From Strongylocentrotus droebachiensis (taxonomy: Eukaryota > Echinodermata > Echinoidea > Camarodonta > Strongylocentrotidae): a stretch of 64,000 nt of DNA. Where the stretch lies: assembly GCA_035222895.1 (NCBI GenBank), contig JAVYIG010002118.1:1-64000 (forward strand), written 5' to 3'. A model generated the notes under the pieces. It searched no databases and was not told the origin of the DNA. It worked only from the letters and a program-made list of their open reading frames with translations. Shown piece after piece: positions 1 through 12,500 of the stretch. The position numbers were made by a program, and so were the translations under genes. Each line of letters begins with the position of its first letter. The first letter of the stretch is position 1.

Positions 1-261
1 GTGCTGTTACTATGATTTTCTTTTTCTTTACTATCAGTAGAGAAATCACCTACTAAAGCTACATTATTCATTTACGGAAGAGGTTCATCCAATCGGTGAT
101 GTTACTTGAATCTCATTCCTAAATAATAATTGGCTTTCTTTTATATCACCATTCATTCAGAGAGGAAAAATAATCAACAAACTATTAACTTATGAGTCAT
201 ACATAATGAAAGGTTATATGAGACATCTGACCAACGTGTGTAGTCTTCTCTTTTTTAATTT

Positions 262-267
262 TTTATT
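262..267 (-). terminator. Candidate TTC3 poly(A) signal
   Basis: AATAAA on the minus strand about 220 nt after the TTC3 stop codon, in an AT-rich 3' flank. It is the nearest canonical hexamer that I saw. The rest of 1-488 shows no other coding feature. Confidence 0.5.
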
Positions 268-488
268 AGTATATGACTATATCGAGGTGCAACCAAGTAA
301 CAATCTTTCTCAAGAAAAATAAAAAGTTGTTCCTGGTGAAGTGATGGGTAGTTGCCTTGGAGGATAATGTAGTCACAAACTAATCCACAAGACTTTGAAA
401 AACTGTAGTCTCGACCAGTTCCCTCTTCGGTACTCGCTAGAAGAAAAGCATTTAATTTTGAGAGATCTGATCATCTTATCTCTCTCTC

Positions 489-581
489 TTACTTGTGCAG
501 TGAAGGGTAGTCATCCTTGAGGATTGTGAAGTTACGGCACGTCGGACAAGTTTGTTGCTGCTTCAGCCATTCGTGGAGACA
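489..581 (-). CDS. TTC3: TTC3 exon 37 (second half of RING-H2, stop)
   Basis: Thirty codons plus [20 protein letters not shown]..., supplying RING ligands Cys2294, Cys2304 and Cys2307 and the canonical Trp2298 of the E2-binding face. It completes the C-terminal RING-H2 finger of exon 36 across an 870-bp intron (acceptor AG at 582-583). Confidence 0.94.
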   Translation of the reverse strand, partial: CLHEWLKQQQTCPTCRNFTILKDDYPSLHK

Positions 582-3500
582 CTACATGGAAACAAAAGAA
601 ACAAAATGTGAATTTGTAATAACACCTGGTAAGGAGTCCAAGTACTTTATGTATTGCTGAAGACACTGCTGGATATACTGCATTCAAGGAAAGCAATGAA
701 ACTACAAGTTTTCCAAAGTGATTCACATTTTTCATTGTCCGCACGTAAAGGGATTCCAAAGAATCATAATTTTGGGGATTTGCTTCCTTGTGACCTTCAA
801 AATGGTTGGAACACTGGTCTCGTCATGACAAATCATGCATGAATACTTACACTCTACCTAATATGAACTATTTCGTATCATAAGATGATGAAGCGGATAC
901 TAATCAAATGATCGGTTGAGAGCGTAGACATGACCAGGCATTTATTTTGCCTAACAGGTAATTTTACTAACGACTGGTCATTAGTAAATACTTATGACCG
1001 GTCCGTTAGTAAAATCATTTTATAAAACATTGATTCATTAAACAAATAATACACATAATTTAGTTCGAGCATTAGTAAAATTACCCACACTCGATACCTT
1101 CGAAACAGTCCAAGCACACTCGGCTATCGCCTCAAGCGTGTTAGACTGTTCCAAAGGTACCTTGTGTGGGTAATTCTTACTAATGCCCTCAGTGCTGTGT
1201 ATCATTCTTATACTATATCACTCACATGTATGTGGAAGATATGACCACACTCCTATTCCAAGATGTTATCCCCACTAAAATGATGCATGTTTTCATTCGT
1301 TCTTTATACAATCTATCTGCCCTCATTGATGCTGTGTGTATCTATCGCGATAGATACTTTGTGCGATAGATACACACAGCCTCAACTCAAGTGCCGATAG
1401 ATTGTATAATGAACTCATGGGCATGCATCATTTTTATACTTTATCACTTACATGTATGTGGAAGATATGACCACACTCAATCTCCAAGGTGTTATCCCCG
1501 CTCATCTCATCGTGGCAGATCACGCAGGGGTCCTCCTCTTCCGCCTCTCCATCCACAAGCTCCTTATGCCAGTTAAGCCCCTGGATGTGGCCCACCGTAG
1601 ACCAGGCCGGCTGGGGTGGGGTAGGGGCGTTATGGTAAGAGGATCGCTTGGGCTGGGCGTTGAAGGTGGCTGGAGGGGCGGTTGGGCGAGCTCCCGACAT
1701 GCCCTGGTGGTTGGAGAAGCCCTTGTTCTGCATCCTCTGTGGAATAAGCCATGGGAACACAGTTTAATATTAATAATGATAGGCATTTATATACCGCCGT
1801 CTATCTAGAAATTCTATTTTGAGGCGTACAAATTAATTCTTACCCCAGGTTAAGCCTAGTTGCCATTACAGCGTTTAATCTCTACGACACTATTTTTTAT
1901 CAGAAAAACAGGAGTTTAGGTCGTATCATACACATCCAGCAGTGGTCATGGAATTACAAAAACTTGAGGGAATAATAGAAAGCTATTCAGGAAGAAATGT
2001 AAAACATGTCAAACATGATATCGATACTAACTTCTCAAACCTAACCACGCATTGCAGCTTCCAAATCACACCCGTGACCCCCATAAGCCCTGATTGGGAT
2101 ATCAATTTAAAGCAATTATTACATGTGCAATCTTAGATGTGGTCAGAAGTGTATGACATATAATGGCTAGAATACTTTGGTCCTCTTAATGTACACACAC
2201 ACAACATTTAATTTATTCAGTAGCTGCTAATAGTCTTTCAACACTCAATGGCCAAGAGATGTTGCCCTGTGGCCTCACCTGAGAAGCATTGCCTGCTGTC
2301 TCGCGTTGCCGTTGACGGACGAGGTCTTTAACACGACGGATGATCTCTTCCACCGACAGACCAGAGAGGGAGCCATTGTTCGATGTTCGGACCTCCTTCA
2401 GAAAACCAGTCAGCTGAACCCTGTCAAGATTACCGATTTTGAGAAACATGAATCTTCAAAAATGCTGAATTTGAAAGAAAACTTATAGTAGATAGAAACA
2501 AGGATATTGAGCTGTAAAATTGTGAAACTGTGACAACACAGATGCAATCCATGTAGATTATTGAAGAAGAAAAAGAGCCTTATAGAAAAGAACCTTTCAA
2601 CATCGATATATAAATATCAAGGAATACATACACATGTTGCATGAAAATCTGGCCAAAATATTTAAGCCATTTCTCGTCATAGTTAAGATATGAGGGCATT
2701 TGAAGAATAATCCTTTCCATGGGATATTATGATATTCCTCCAAACAGACATACAAAGAACAAGACAGCAGTCATATCATTCATTATTGTTTGTTTGTTTG
2801 TTTTACCTGACTGCTAAGAAAGCATGTACGCTTGTAAGTAAGCAGATAGGGGACTGCCAGCTTTAAAGCCCAAGTCCACTCCAAAAATAACTTACTTTCA
2901 ATAGAACCAGAAAAACCAGACAAACCAATCAAAACAAGTTTGAGCAAAATCGGATGACTAATAAGAAAGTTATGAATTTTTAATGACATTATTTTTTTAA
3001 AAATCACTACACAAATTGGCAACTCACTCATGAGTCTGTGACGTATGGTCCTCACTATCCACTAATTATTTTCTTTATATTGATAATATAAATTTCCTAT
3101 TTTCACCCTAAGAATCTTATTTCTTCACACCAGCATCCAAGTTAGATTGTAAGTAATATGTTTTTGTGTGGATGCACAAATAAAGAGTAATTTTTGTCCA
3201 GTTAAATCATGAAAAATTGAATTTTGATAAACTATTTATATAAAAATCAATAATTATGAAATACAATATTCGGAAAATAGTATACATTCTTCAAAATTCA
3301 TAAAAAAAATTGGGAAATGTCATGCACGCAATATGATACAAATCATATAACCTGGGCAAAGGCATGGGGAAATCAAGTTTTGGGGGATAAAAAGGGACAT
3401 TAATGGGATTAAACTATATAAAGCAATTGATAAGTTGTGAGGACATGACGTCACAAACTGATAACCATCTTGGCAATTTGTGTCGTGAATCTCATTGTTC

Positions 3501-6500
3501 CATAGTTTTACATACTTTTTCAAAAATTCATAACTTTCTTATTAGTTATCCGATTTTGCTCAAACTTTTTTTTGATTGGTTTGTCTGATTTTTCTGCTTT
3601 TATTGAAAGTAAGTTATTTTTCGAGTGGACTTGTTCTTTAAGTCCTCTCTAAGGGACTTGGCAATGAGTATTAATGCCTTACCAAAGGGCACTAGTGCAT
3701 CACATTGGTTTTGAACCAGGGACCTCCAGCTTACGAGGCCACTGCTCTTCCACTGAGCCATCGGGCCTCCTCTTCACCAGAAGCCGACCTTCTCTTTAAA
3801 GCCCGTCTACACTAGTTTGGCCAGGGGGATTAGACCTCCCTACAAGGTCACTGACAGGTGGTTGTCTCATCAGATCAGCTCTCAATTAACATAAGAAAAA
3901 GGGGATCATGGGGGGACCAACAGGCACCATTTAGGCATTGTTTGCTATATAGAGGGCGCGAGTAGCTAAAAGTAGTGCAGTGGGGTTTTAACACAGATTC
4001 AGTTTTCACTGAGCGTTTCTCCAGGCGAAATAACATTCGCCTTGTAGGGATCCCTGAGCCTCCGGAAGGTCATTATGATGATTGTATCCAGATAGCTGAA
4101 AGCATCATTCGCACCCATTTCGACATAGAAAGCAGAGTTGAGCGCGCCCATAGAGATGGAAAAAAGGTTGAGGATAGGCCACGTCATGTCCTGATGAAGC
4201 TGCTATCCTATCGAGATAAAGTGAACATAATGCGGAAACATAGAGAGGCTCTGAAAGATAAGAATTTCTTCATTATAGATGACCACACGCCCATCGACCT
4301 GCGAGAGAAGCAAAAATGGAGCAAACAAGTCCGAGATCTCTACTTACTTGTTGTAATTGGGGAAGAAGCCATGCAGCCTCAGCATAATCCGCTCAAAACT
4401 GTTCTTAGGTCTTGCCACTTGTTGCTCCATGTATTGCTGCCGTGCAAGCATCTGTTGCTGTTGTAGCTGATGTTGGTGGCGAGCGGCAGCCCCTTGTTGC
4501 TGCGACATCTGCATTTGATGTTGAGCGTGTTGCATGTTTGGTGGAATAGCTGATAAGAAAGGGTGGGGAGGGGGAAAACACATTGTTACATTAATAAGTA
4601 AGTATGGACTAGTAGTATGGACTGATGTATTTTTGGATTGAAAACAGTTGGATAATCTGGAAGGCTTTGGTGTATCTATCCCATGATAAATACAATGTAG
4701 CACCTGTGCGGCATATAAAGAGTTTTCTCTTGTATACTAAGGGTCGTTTTGACAGGTTGATAACAATAAATCAGTATGTTAAAATAATGAGCAGAATTAC
4801 CACATTACAATTAACAGTTGCCATCAACTCACGTATGGATGGCCAAACAAAAGCATTAATTTCCTTACAATGTTAAACAAAATATGGTCTTAAACAAGTA
4901 CAAAATCAACACATCAAATAACATACATTGAAGAAAAAAAGAGAGATCTAATAGAGTACCGAAGCTGTGACGTCATAAAAATCTATTTTTAGAATTTCTC
5001 AATTTTTTCTTCATTTTCCGAAAGAGCATCAAAAATAATGTCCAAATGTTGAAAGCCAATTGAATATGTTAAGTATTGGCTGAGATATGACCATCTGAAT
5101 AAATATATGTCCTATGGGAACTCAGTGTTATATGTTCTGGCTCCAAGTGGTTAGGAGCCAGAGCATATAACACTGAGCTCCTATGGGGAGTATATTTATT
5201 CAGATGGTCATATCTCAGACAATACTTAACATATTCAATTGGCTTTCAACATTTGGACATTATTTTTGATGCTCTTTCAGAAAATGAAGAAAAAATTGAG
5301 AAATTCTAAAATTAGATTTTTGATGACGTCACACTTCACCACTCTACGATCATAACTGATTTTTTTTTTTTTTTTTTGGGGGGGGGGGGGGGGGGTGTTA
5401 ACCTTGTTGTGATGGAGAAATCATCACTGAATTTTGCTTTGTACAATAAAATGACTTTTAATAGGATACATAGAGACATACAAAATGGTGATAAAAACCA
5501 ACCAACAGAAAACTATCAAGAAATCTACTAAAGACCTACAGCAATAGCCTAGGCAAATGTGTGAATAATTACATATGACATGATCTACACTACAAAAACG
5601 GGGGAGAAGATGGGTGAACCTGGAGCCCTGGACTTAGTGAAATTTTCCTCTATGGTCCATTCTCAAGCCCAGACTTACCATTAGACTGCTGGTGATGGTT
5701 GAAACCATTGCCTGACATAGCGGCTTGTTGGACGGCTGCCTCTCCCTGGGAGACTACAGGTGGAGTCTGGGCTCGGCTCATGGCTTGGGCTTGCTGTATC
5801 TGCTGGGCCTTAGCCTTAGCCTGTGCCTGAGCTTGTGCATGGGCCAGAGCCTGGGCCTGGGCCTGTGCTTGGGCATGTGCCTGAGCTTGTGCCTGTTCTT
5901 GAGCTTGAGCCTGGGCCTGGGCTTGAGCCTGGGCCTCTGCCATAGCCTCTGCCATAGCCTCTGCTTGGGCCATGGCCATGGCTTTGCGTTGAGCTTCAGG
6001 GGCGGTGTTGGGTTGAGAAGCGGGTTGGTTCTCCACGGCACCTGCTGAGGAATCAAAGAATGGTTACATTTGGAAGTGTCACTAAACCCAAATCAGATAC
6101 AGATAAAAAACTCTGTTCTTTGGATGTGTTAAGTGACTCAGTTAATTTGAAGACATGAACAAATTGGTAAATTATATGCCATAGATTTTGTTAAAGCATT
6201 CCCCCCCCCCCCCAAATTTCCTTGAGATCGTTTAATTGAAGATAACCTGGAATACAAAACTCATTACCAATCTGGGGAACCCCCTCTGCCGTGGGTGCCG
6301 CCGCCATCATCCCTTTGTGGATGTTTGTCCCCCATATGTTGTACATGCATATTGGTTTGAAAGGCTTCGACACTGTAAGAGAGTAGTGTAGTGAAGTGTA
6401 GGGTTTAATTCCCAAATTTGAATGAAAAAACTCACCACCATTCTGAGGCACCCCCTCTGCCGTGGGCGCCGCTATCATCCCATCCTGGTGGTCTACAGGT

Positions 6501-9500
6501 TGCATCCTGGGGGCAGACATTGTCCATGAGCCTGGGGCTGGGGCAGCCATGCCTGCTCCATGGTTCATGGAGGAAGGTAGGGTCAAGGCTGGTTGGGGCG
6601 TGGGTGAGCCGCTGGCGGCTCCCTACAGGGGAAATGAAAAGATAAGAGAATCATTTACACACTGGGTTTCCAACCTAATAAATCCTATCTTATGGGGAAA
6701 GGGCATTATCATATGCAGCCACTGGAATAACTTGCCAGGGCCCTGTCTTACAAAGAGTTGATATCAATCGCAACTTATTTGCAGTTGATATCAGTCGCAA
6801 CTATGTACATAGGAGATAGGAGCCTGGACACTTGTGATTGATTTGAGAACTTGCAATTGATTGGATTTGGATCAATCGCAACTCTTTGTAAGACGTGGCC
6901 CAGAATGCCTTAGAAATGTAAAAACATATGGATAGTTCAGATGTAATTTGAAATAACTAAACAAATAAATGAATACATAAAAGAATATGGTGGGTGTGTC
7001 TTACCTTGACAAGGCCTTCAGGTTTGTATGGGGCAGGGACTTCCACAGGCTTCATAGAGTCCAAGGTAGCACCATTCTGGATGGCATTCAAGTGCTTCTG
7101 AAATTCATTCTGAAAAGAAGAAAACACCAGACAATAGTTAAAAATGAACATAATAATAATAATAGTTGCAATTTATAAAGTTCCTTTACAAATAAAAACA
7201 AAGCGCTTTGAGATTCATTCATTCAAGATTTTAAAAATACAGAAAATTAAAGGCTTATGTATGAAAAAAATAAAAACATGTATGGTTTTATGAACTTATG
7301 TTTGTGATCCAGGATTTCTTGGAGGGAGGAGGGGGGGGGGGGGCAATAAGCACTAATTTTTTTATTTTTTTTTGCTCCCAAAAATTCGCTCAGTGGGGGG
7401 GGGGGGGGGGGTAGTGAGCACATTTTTTTTTTTTTTTTTTTGGGGGGGGGGGGGCCTCGCATATTTGAAAAATTGCACCCCCCCCTTGAGCGCCAGTGGG
7501 GGGGGGGGGGGGGCCATCTAAAAAAAAAGAAGGTAATATTAACGTTTTTTTACACATTTTTTTTTTCCAGGGGGGGAGGGGGGGGGGGGCCGGGCTCCCC
7601 TCCCCCCTGGATCCGCCACTGGCATAGGTTGGGTATCTGATCATGAAGATCAACTTTGTAACATGAAACGAAAAAGTAAATAGAAAAGAAGAAAGTAAAT
7701 GAAGATGATAGGTGTATTACCTGTGCTTTCGACGCAGCTCGTTGGTTGGTTGCGAGGCAATCTTGCCACATACTCCTGATGGCTCTAACATGTTCCTCCA
7801 TCATCGGGTTACTGTGAAACAAACAACAATTAACATACATCAATCTCAGTAAATGGGACCACAGTCAACATTATCCAAAGAGGAAAGTATCATTTTCAGT
7901 GAGTTTGGACCCACATCAGGGTTATCACAGAAATTTGAGAACCAAATTTCACATTACTTTCCATGACCCATATTTGCCTATTTTAATGACAAGATAAGCA
8001 CGATTTTGGTATGGGTTGCGGCATCCAAGCCGAGTAAGAGCACCATGCAGTGACATATATCACTTTATGTTTTTGATAGTCTCCCCTCCCCTCACAATAT
8101 CCATGACTTTCCATGATTTTCAAAGTTTTTTCTCTTTCTATTTTACATGGCCATGGGTACCCTGCACATGTTCTTCATTCAAACAACACGGTTCAGGTAA
8201 CATGGAGACCATCAAAACTTCAAAACAACAGTAGCCCATTGCACTTGAACCCCTAAAATTTAATTTTGACCCAAGGTAAAAAAAAAGTTAGTGTGGGCCA
8301 CTGCAGTAACCAACATAATATAAGTGTCTTTTAAATGAGCGTCATTATGAGAAAGACATATTTGAATTATTGTGACAAATATACATCTCAAATAATGTTT
8401 GAAAGTACATGTTTGCATGGCGTGAATTCAACTTAGAGAGTAGGTTTGTGGTACAACCACGTGAAGAGGTCCTTAAAAGGACAGAGAATCAATAAAGACT
8501 CAACGTTTTGCACAGGTTACAATGAACAGCTGCAAGATATAGGCGTCGATTGATGAAATGTGTAAAATGAAGTATGATCATTTCTTTGATACAGGTTGTA
8601 GGGTAGTGGCGAGTAAGACAGGGCACCACACCAAGTTTTTAGTAAGGGGTATGGACTGAAATTTTAAATACGAGTCCTATTATGAAATATTTAGGTCCCT
8701 ACTTAGGATCTTGGGCACCCACGAGTCTGCGGCCCTGGTTAGTATCAAGCCCTGGTTAAGAACCATACTTCAACAGCATTAAATGTACAAGATTATCCCC
8801 TTAAAGCCCATCTGTACTAGTTTGGCAGGGGGATTAGACCACCCAGCGAGGTCACTGACGGGTGGCTATCTCATCAACTCGACTCTTGATTAACAAAAGA
8901 AAAAGAGGATCATGAGGGACCAACGGGGACCGCTTTGGCATTGTTTTATATCTAGAGGGAGCAAGTAGCTACAAGTAGTACAGTGGGGCTTTAAAACAAA
9001 CTAACAAATAATCTTACTTTTGGAGGATGTTAGCTATAGTTTGAATGTGGCTATTTGCTTCCTTGCATGCTTCTTCCAATGGTTTCAGCTCCTTGGCCAT
9101 AAACAAATGCAGGAACTGGCTCTACAAAACAAAGGAAATGGATGAAGAAAGTGACGAAGAACACTAGTACAAGCATTGTTAACTTTAATTCATTGAAGCA
9201 CAAAGTTTAAAAAATACTAAATGTTTTTTTGAGGGCAAGTACTGGGTAAAGGTGATCTAGAAGCGTTTTAATTCCTGTGAGGGGAAAAAAGTAGCGAGGC
9301 CACATGAAACAAACTACTCTTGAATTTCTATATAATCTAGAGGAACGATGCAGACTATTTTCAATTCCTTAATTCAGATCTGATCAATACATAAAACAAT
9401 GAGAGAGGTTTTGAAAGAAAAGAAAAGGAAAAAAACCTCCATATTTTTATTTCCATCCACCCCGGTGTTCACACAGATTTACTTGATCAAACAATCAGCA

Positions 9501-12500
9501 TCTTCAAGAAATAATGACTCGTACGTTACTTCCTGAACTATATAATAATAATAAATAATAATAATTAGGTCAATTTATATAGCACTGCTACTATACAAAT
9601 ATACTTTACTGCACTGTGTTGAAAACAAAACTCCCAACGGTGCAAATTTACAAAAACACAAAAAAAATAAAATAAAGTTAAACCTGTCTATAGCGACCAC
9701 CCAAGGGAAACACAAAAAGTGGCCTTTGTAGACAGGTTCCTCTAAGTACATGATTCAATGAGAAACCATTTAAGGGAAACAACAGATGTGGCCTTTGTAG
9801 ACAGGTGGTCACTAAAGCAGGTTCGACTGTATTCAAAAGAATTGAATGTAGCGGTAAAGATAGGGGGTCACATACCTCAGCTTTGCACGCCCTTCCCAAG
9901 GACTTCACAGCCTCTTCATCCCTGGCCTTGAGACGCAGCTCCAAGGCATGCATCGCTTCCTTCAGTTCCTTGGGAACCTTCTTAGACTCCTCCATGTCCT
10001 TCTCCATCTGTGTCCTCCTGGAGTCTGCCGTGAGACGATCCTCGTTGAGCAGCGCCATCTCGAACTGGAGCTTGGACACGTTGTCATGGAGTTCTTGCTT
10101 TTCCACCATCAACTTCTTAGACTGCTTCTCGAGCATCTTGTTGGTCTTCTCTTTGTCTTTGACAGAATTCTGTTGAAAAAAAAAGGGAATGACAGTTTAT
10201 CTTCAGTAGTGACATTCTACGTGACCTTGACAGGAATCTAAAACAAGGTAATTCTATCCGGGCCCACTCTGCCTCTGCTGTTGTTGTTTGCTCCTTGTTG
10301 AGCAACGCCATCTCAAACTGTATTTTGGGCTGAATTAGCAATACACAAACACCTCTAGCACCATCTCAGGTCAGCTGTAGCAGTATGGTCCTGTAATTCA
10401 CCATGTCCCTAGCTGTGCTGTTGATTCTCGCATCGAGTACTCTGTCTGCGAAGTGGGAATTAGGTGTTGGGTTACGAACTGTTGGCCAGTTGACCATGAC
10501 CTGGTGCTTTGCAATAAAGAGTATGCTAGGGCAGAAAGTTCATCAGTTCAGTATTGCTTTAAGCCTCACTGCACTACTTATAGTAACTTGTGCCCTCTAT
10601 ATAGCAAACAATGCCTAATCGGTGACCATGATCCTCTTTTTCTTATATTATTTGAGAGCTTATTTGTCAGTGACCATTCAGGGAGGTCTAATCCCTCCTG
10701 GCCAAACTAGTGCGGTGGGGCTTTAGTGGTACCTGATAGAATGAACACAAACATGTACTTACCCGAAGTATACCAATCTCACTCTTCAGAGATTCTGTCT
10801 CATCGGCTGAGGATAGAACAAGTTTCTCGTGTCTCACCTTGAGGTCCTCATGATTCTGCTCAGTTCTCTCGCGTGATCTGTAAGTAGACATCAGAACATA
10901 CAGTTTGATTTGAATTTGCTTTATTTAACAACAGCAATACAGCAAAACATTTCAAACTAGATGGAACTTCGACTGCGTGCAGTCAATGATGCCTCCGCCA
11001 TAGAGCGATTTCACAAACCAAACAGAAGCAATTTTTCAAATTCAAGTTAAATTGTAACAGGTTCTCAGAATATGGTGATTACAAGCTATTTTTCATATAC
11101 ACGTACAACCCTTTGAACTTTGACCTCATGACCATAAAATCTAATCTGTTCATTGGCTCGGCAAGATACATATATGTCCCGAGTTTGATAGTAATCCATC
11201 CGTCAGTATTGACAATGATAATGAGCCCCATGACCTTTGACCTCAGGACCCCAAAATCTAATCAGTACATTAGCTTTGCAAGATACATATTATATGATCC
11301 AAGTTTGGCGGTAATCCATCAATCGGTTCTTGAGATAAAGCGATCACAAGCTATTTTTGCATACATAATGAACCCTGTGACCTTTGAACTTTGACCTCGT
11401 GACCCTAAAATCTGATCAATTCATTAGCTCTGCAAGTTACATACATGACCCAAGTTTGGTGGTAATCCATCAATTGGTTCTTGAGATAACGTGATCATGA
11501 GAACGGGATGTACGGACAACCAGAAAACATAACGCCTCCGGCTACTTTGCAGTGGAGGCATAATAATGATATTTACATATCCAAGAAGAGAAACCATTGG
11601 TTGGTAAAAGGGGCCAGATAAAAGCACATGTGTCTTTTTTTTCTCCCTTTAAAGATACTGTAGGGCTTGGGGTTGCATTTGGGCTTTTTGGTTTGGTTGT
11701 ACAATATACGCTCTTAGTGACAATTCATCCTGAGTCGGGAGAATGAAATAATTTATAATGAGGCACTCAATCAAGATTTGTAAATCAAATTTGATCACAT
11801 AACGAAAATGGTCTATTGTAGAAATATAAAAAAAAGACACTTACTCTTCATACTCTTCGAGGACATTTAATCTCTTATTTTGTTTGAGGTATTCGGCTTC
11901 CACTTGGTGCAGTGAGTTGAACAGCAACTGTTTCTCTTCCTTTGCCTTCTTCTCACGTAGATCCAAGTCTTTCTGTACACAGAAACATGAGAAGAATCAT
12001 AAGGATGAGAAGGATGAGAACAAGAGTGAGAAAAATAATAAGGACTCTCTTTTTCATACTTGTGACAGATATGTGGCTTCCAAATTGGAATAAGTCTCAA
12101 CTTCTTCTCGTCAATTCCCTTCTTCACATATTATTTATTATTATTACTTATACCACGTTTTTGCATCAATCAAGGCTTGTTCAGGTATGGTGCGGTGAAC
12201 CGCCGCAAAAAATCTGCCACAATAATTTTTTTTTTAAAGTCAATGAATGGCAACGGGGCGCATTAATCTCTGTGTTATAAGATACAGACTGTCGAGTGTA
12301 TTAAGCTTTACGTCATCATTTTTAAAACAAAATGCCACGGTTTTGCTGTGTCATATCGGAACGAGCCTTTATCGGGAGCGTGCACTGACAATTGCCTAGC
12401 TGACATTCCACTTACTTCTTTATAGGACGTTTCTTTATACGATATTGTTCTCTTGTCTGTATGCTCTGTTCGCTCTACAAAGATTCTATAGTCAATTCTC

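Noticed and set aside
5725..6048. Leu/Gly-rich frame opposite exon 33
   Set aside because: Antisense shadow of the Ala/Gln repeat.
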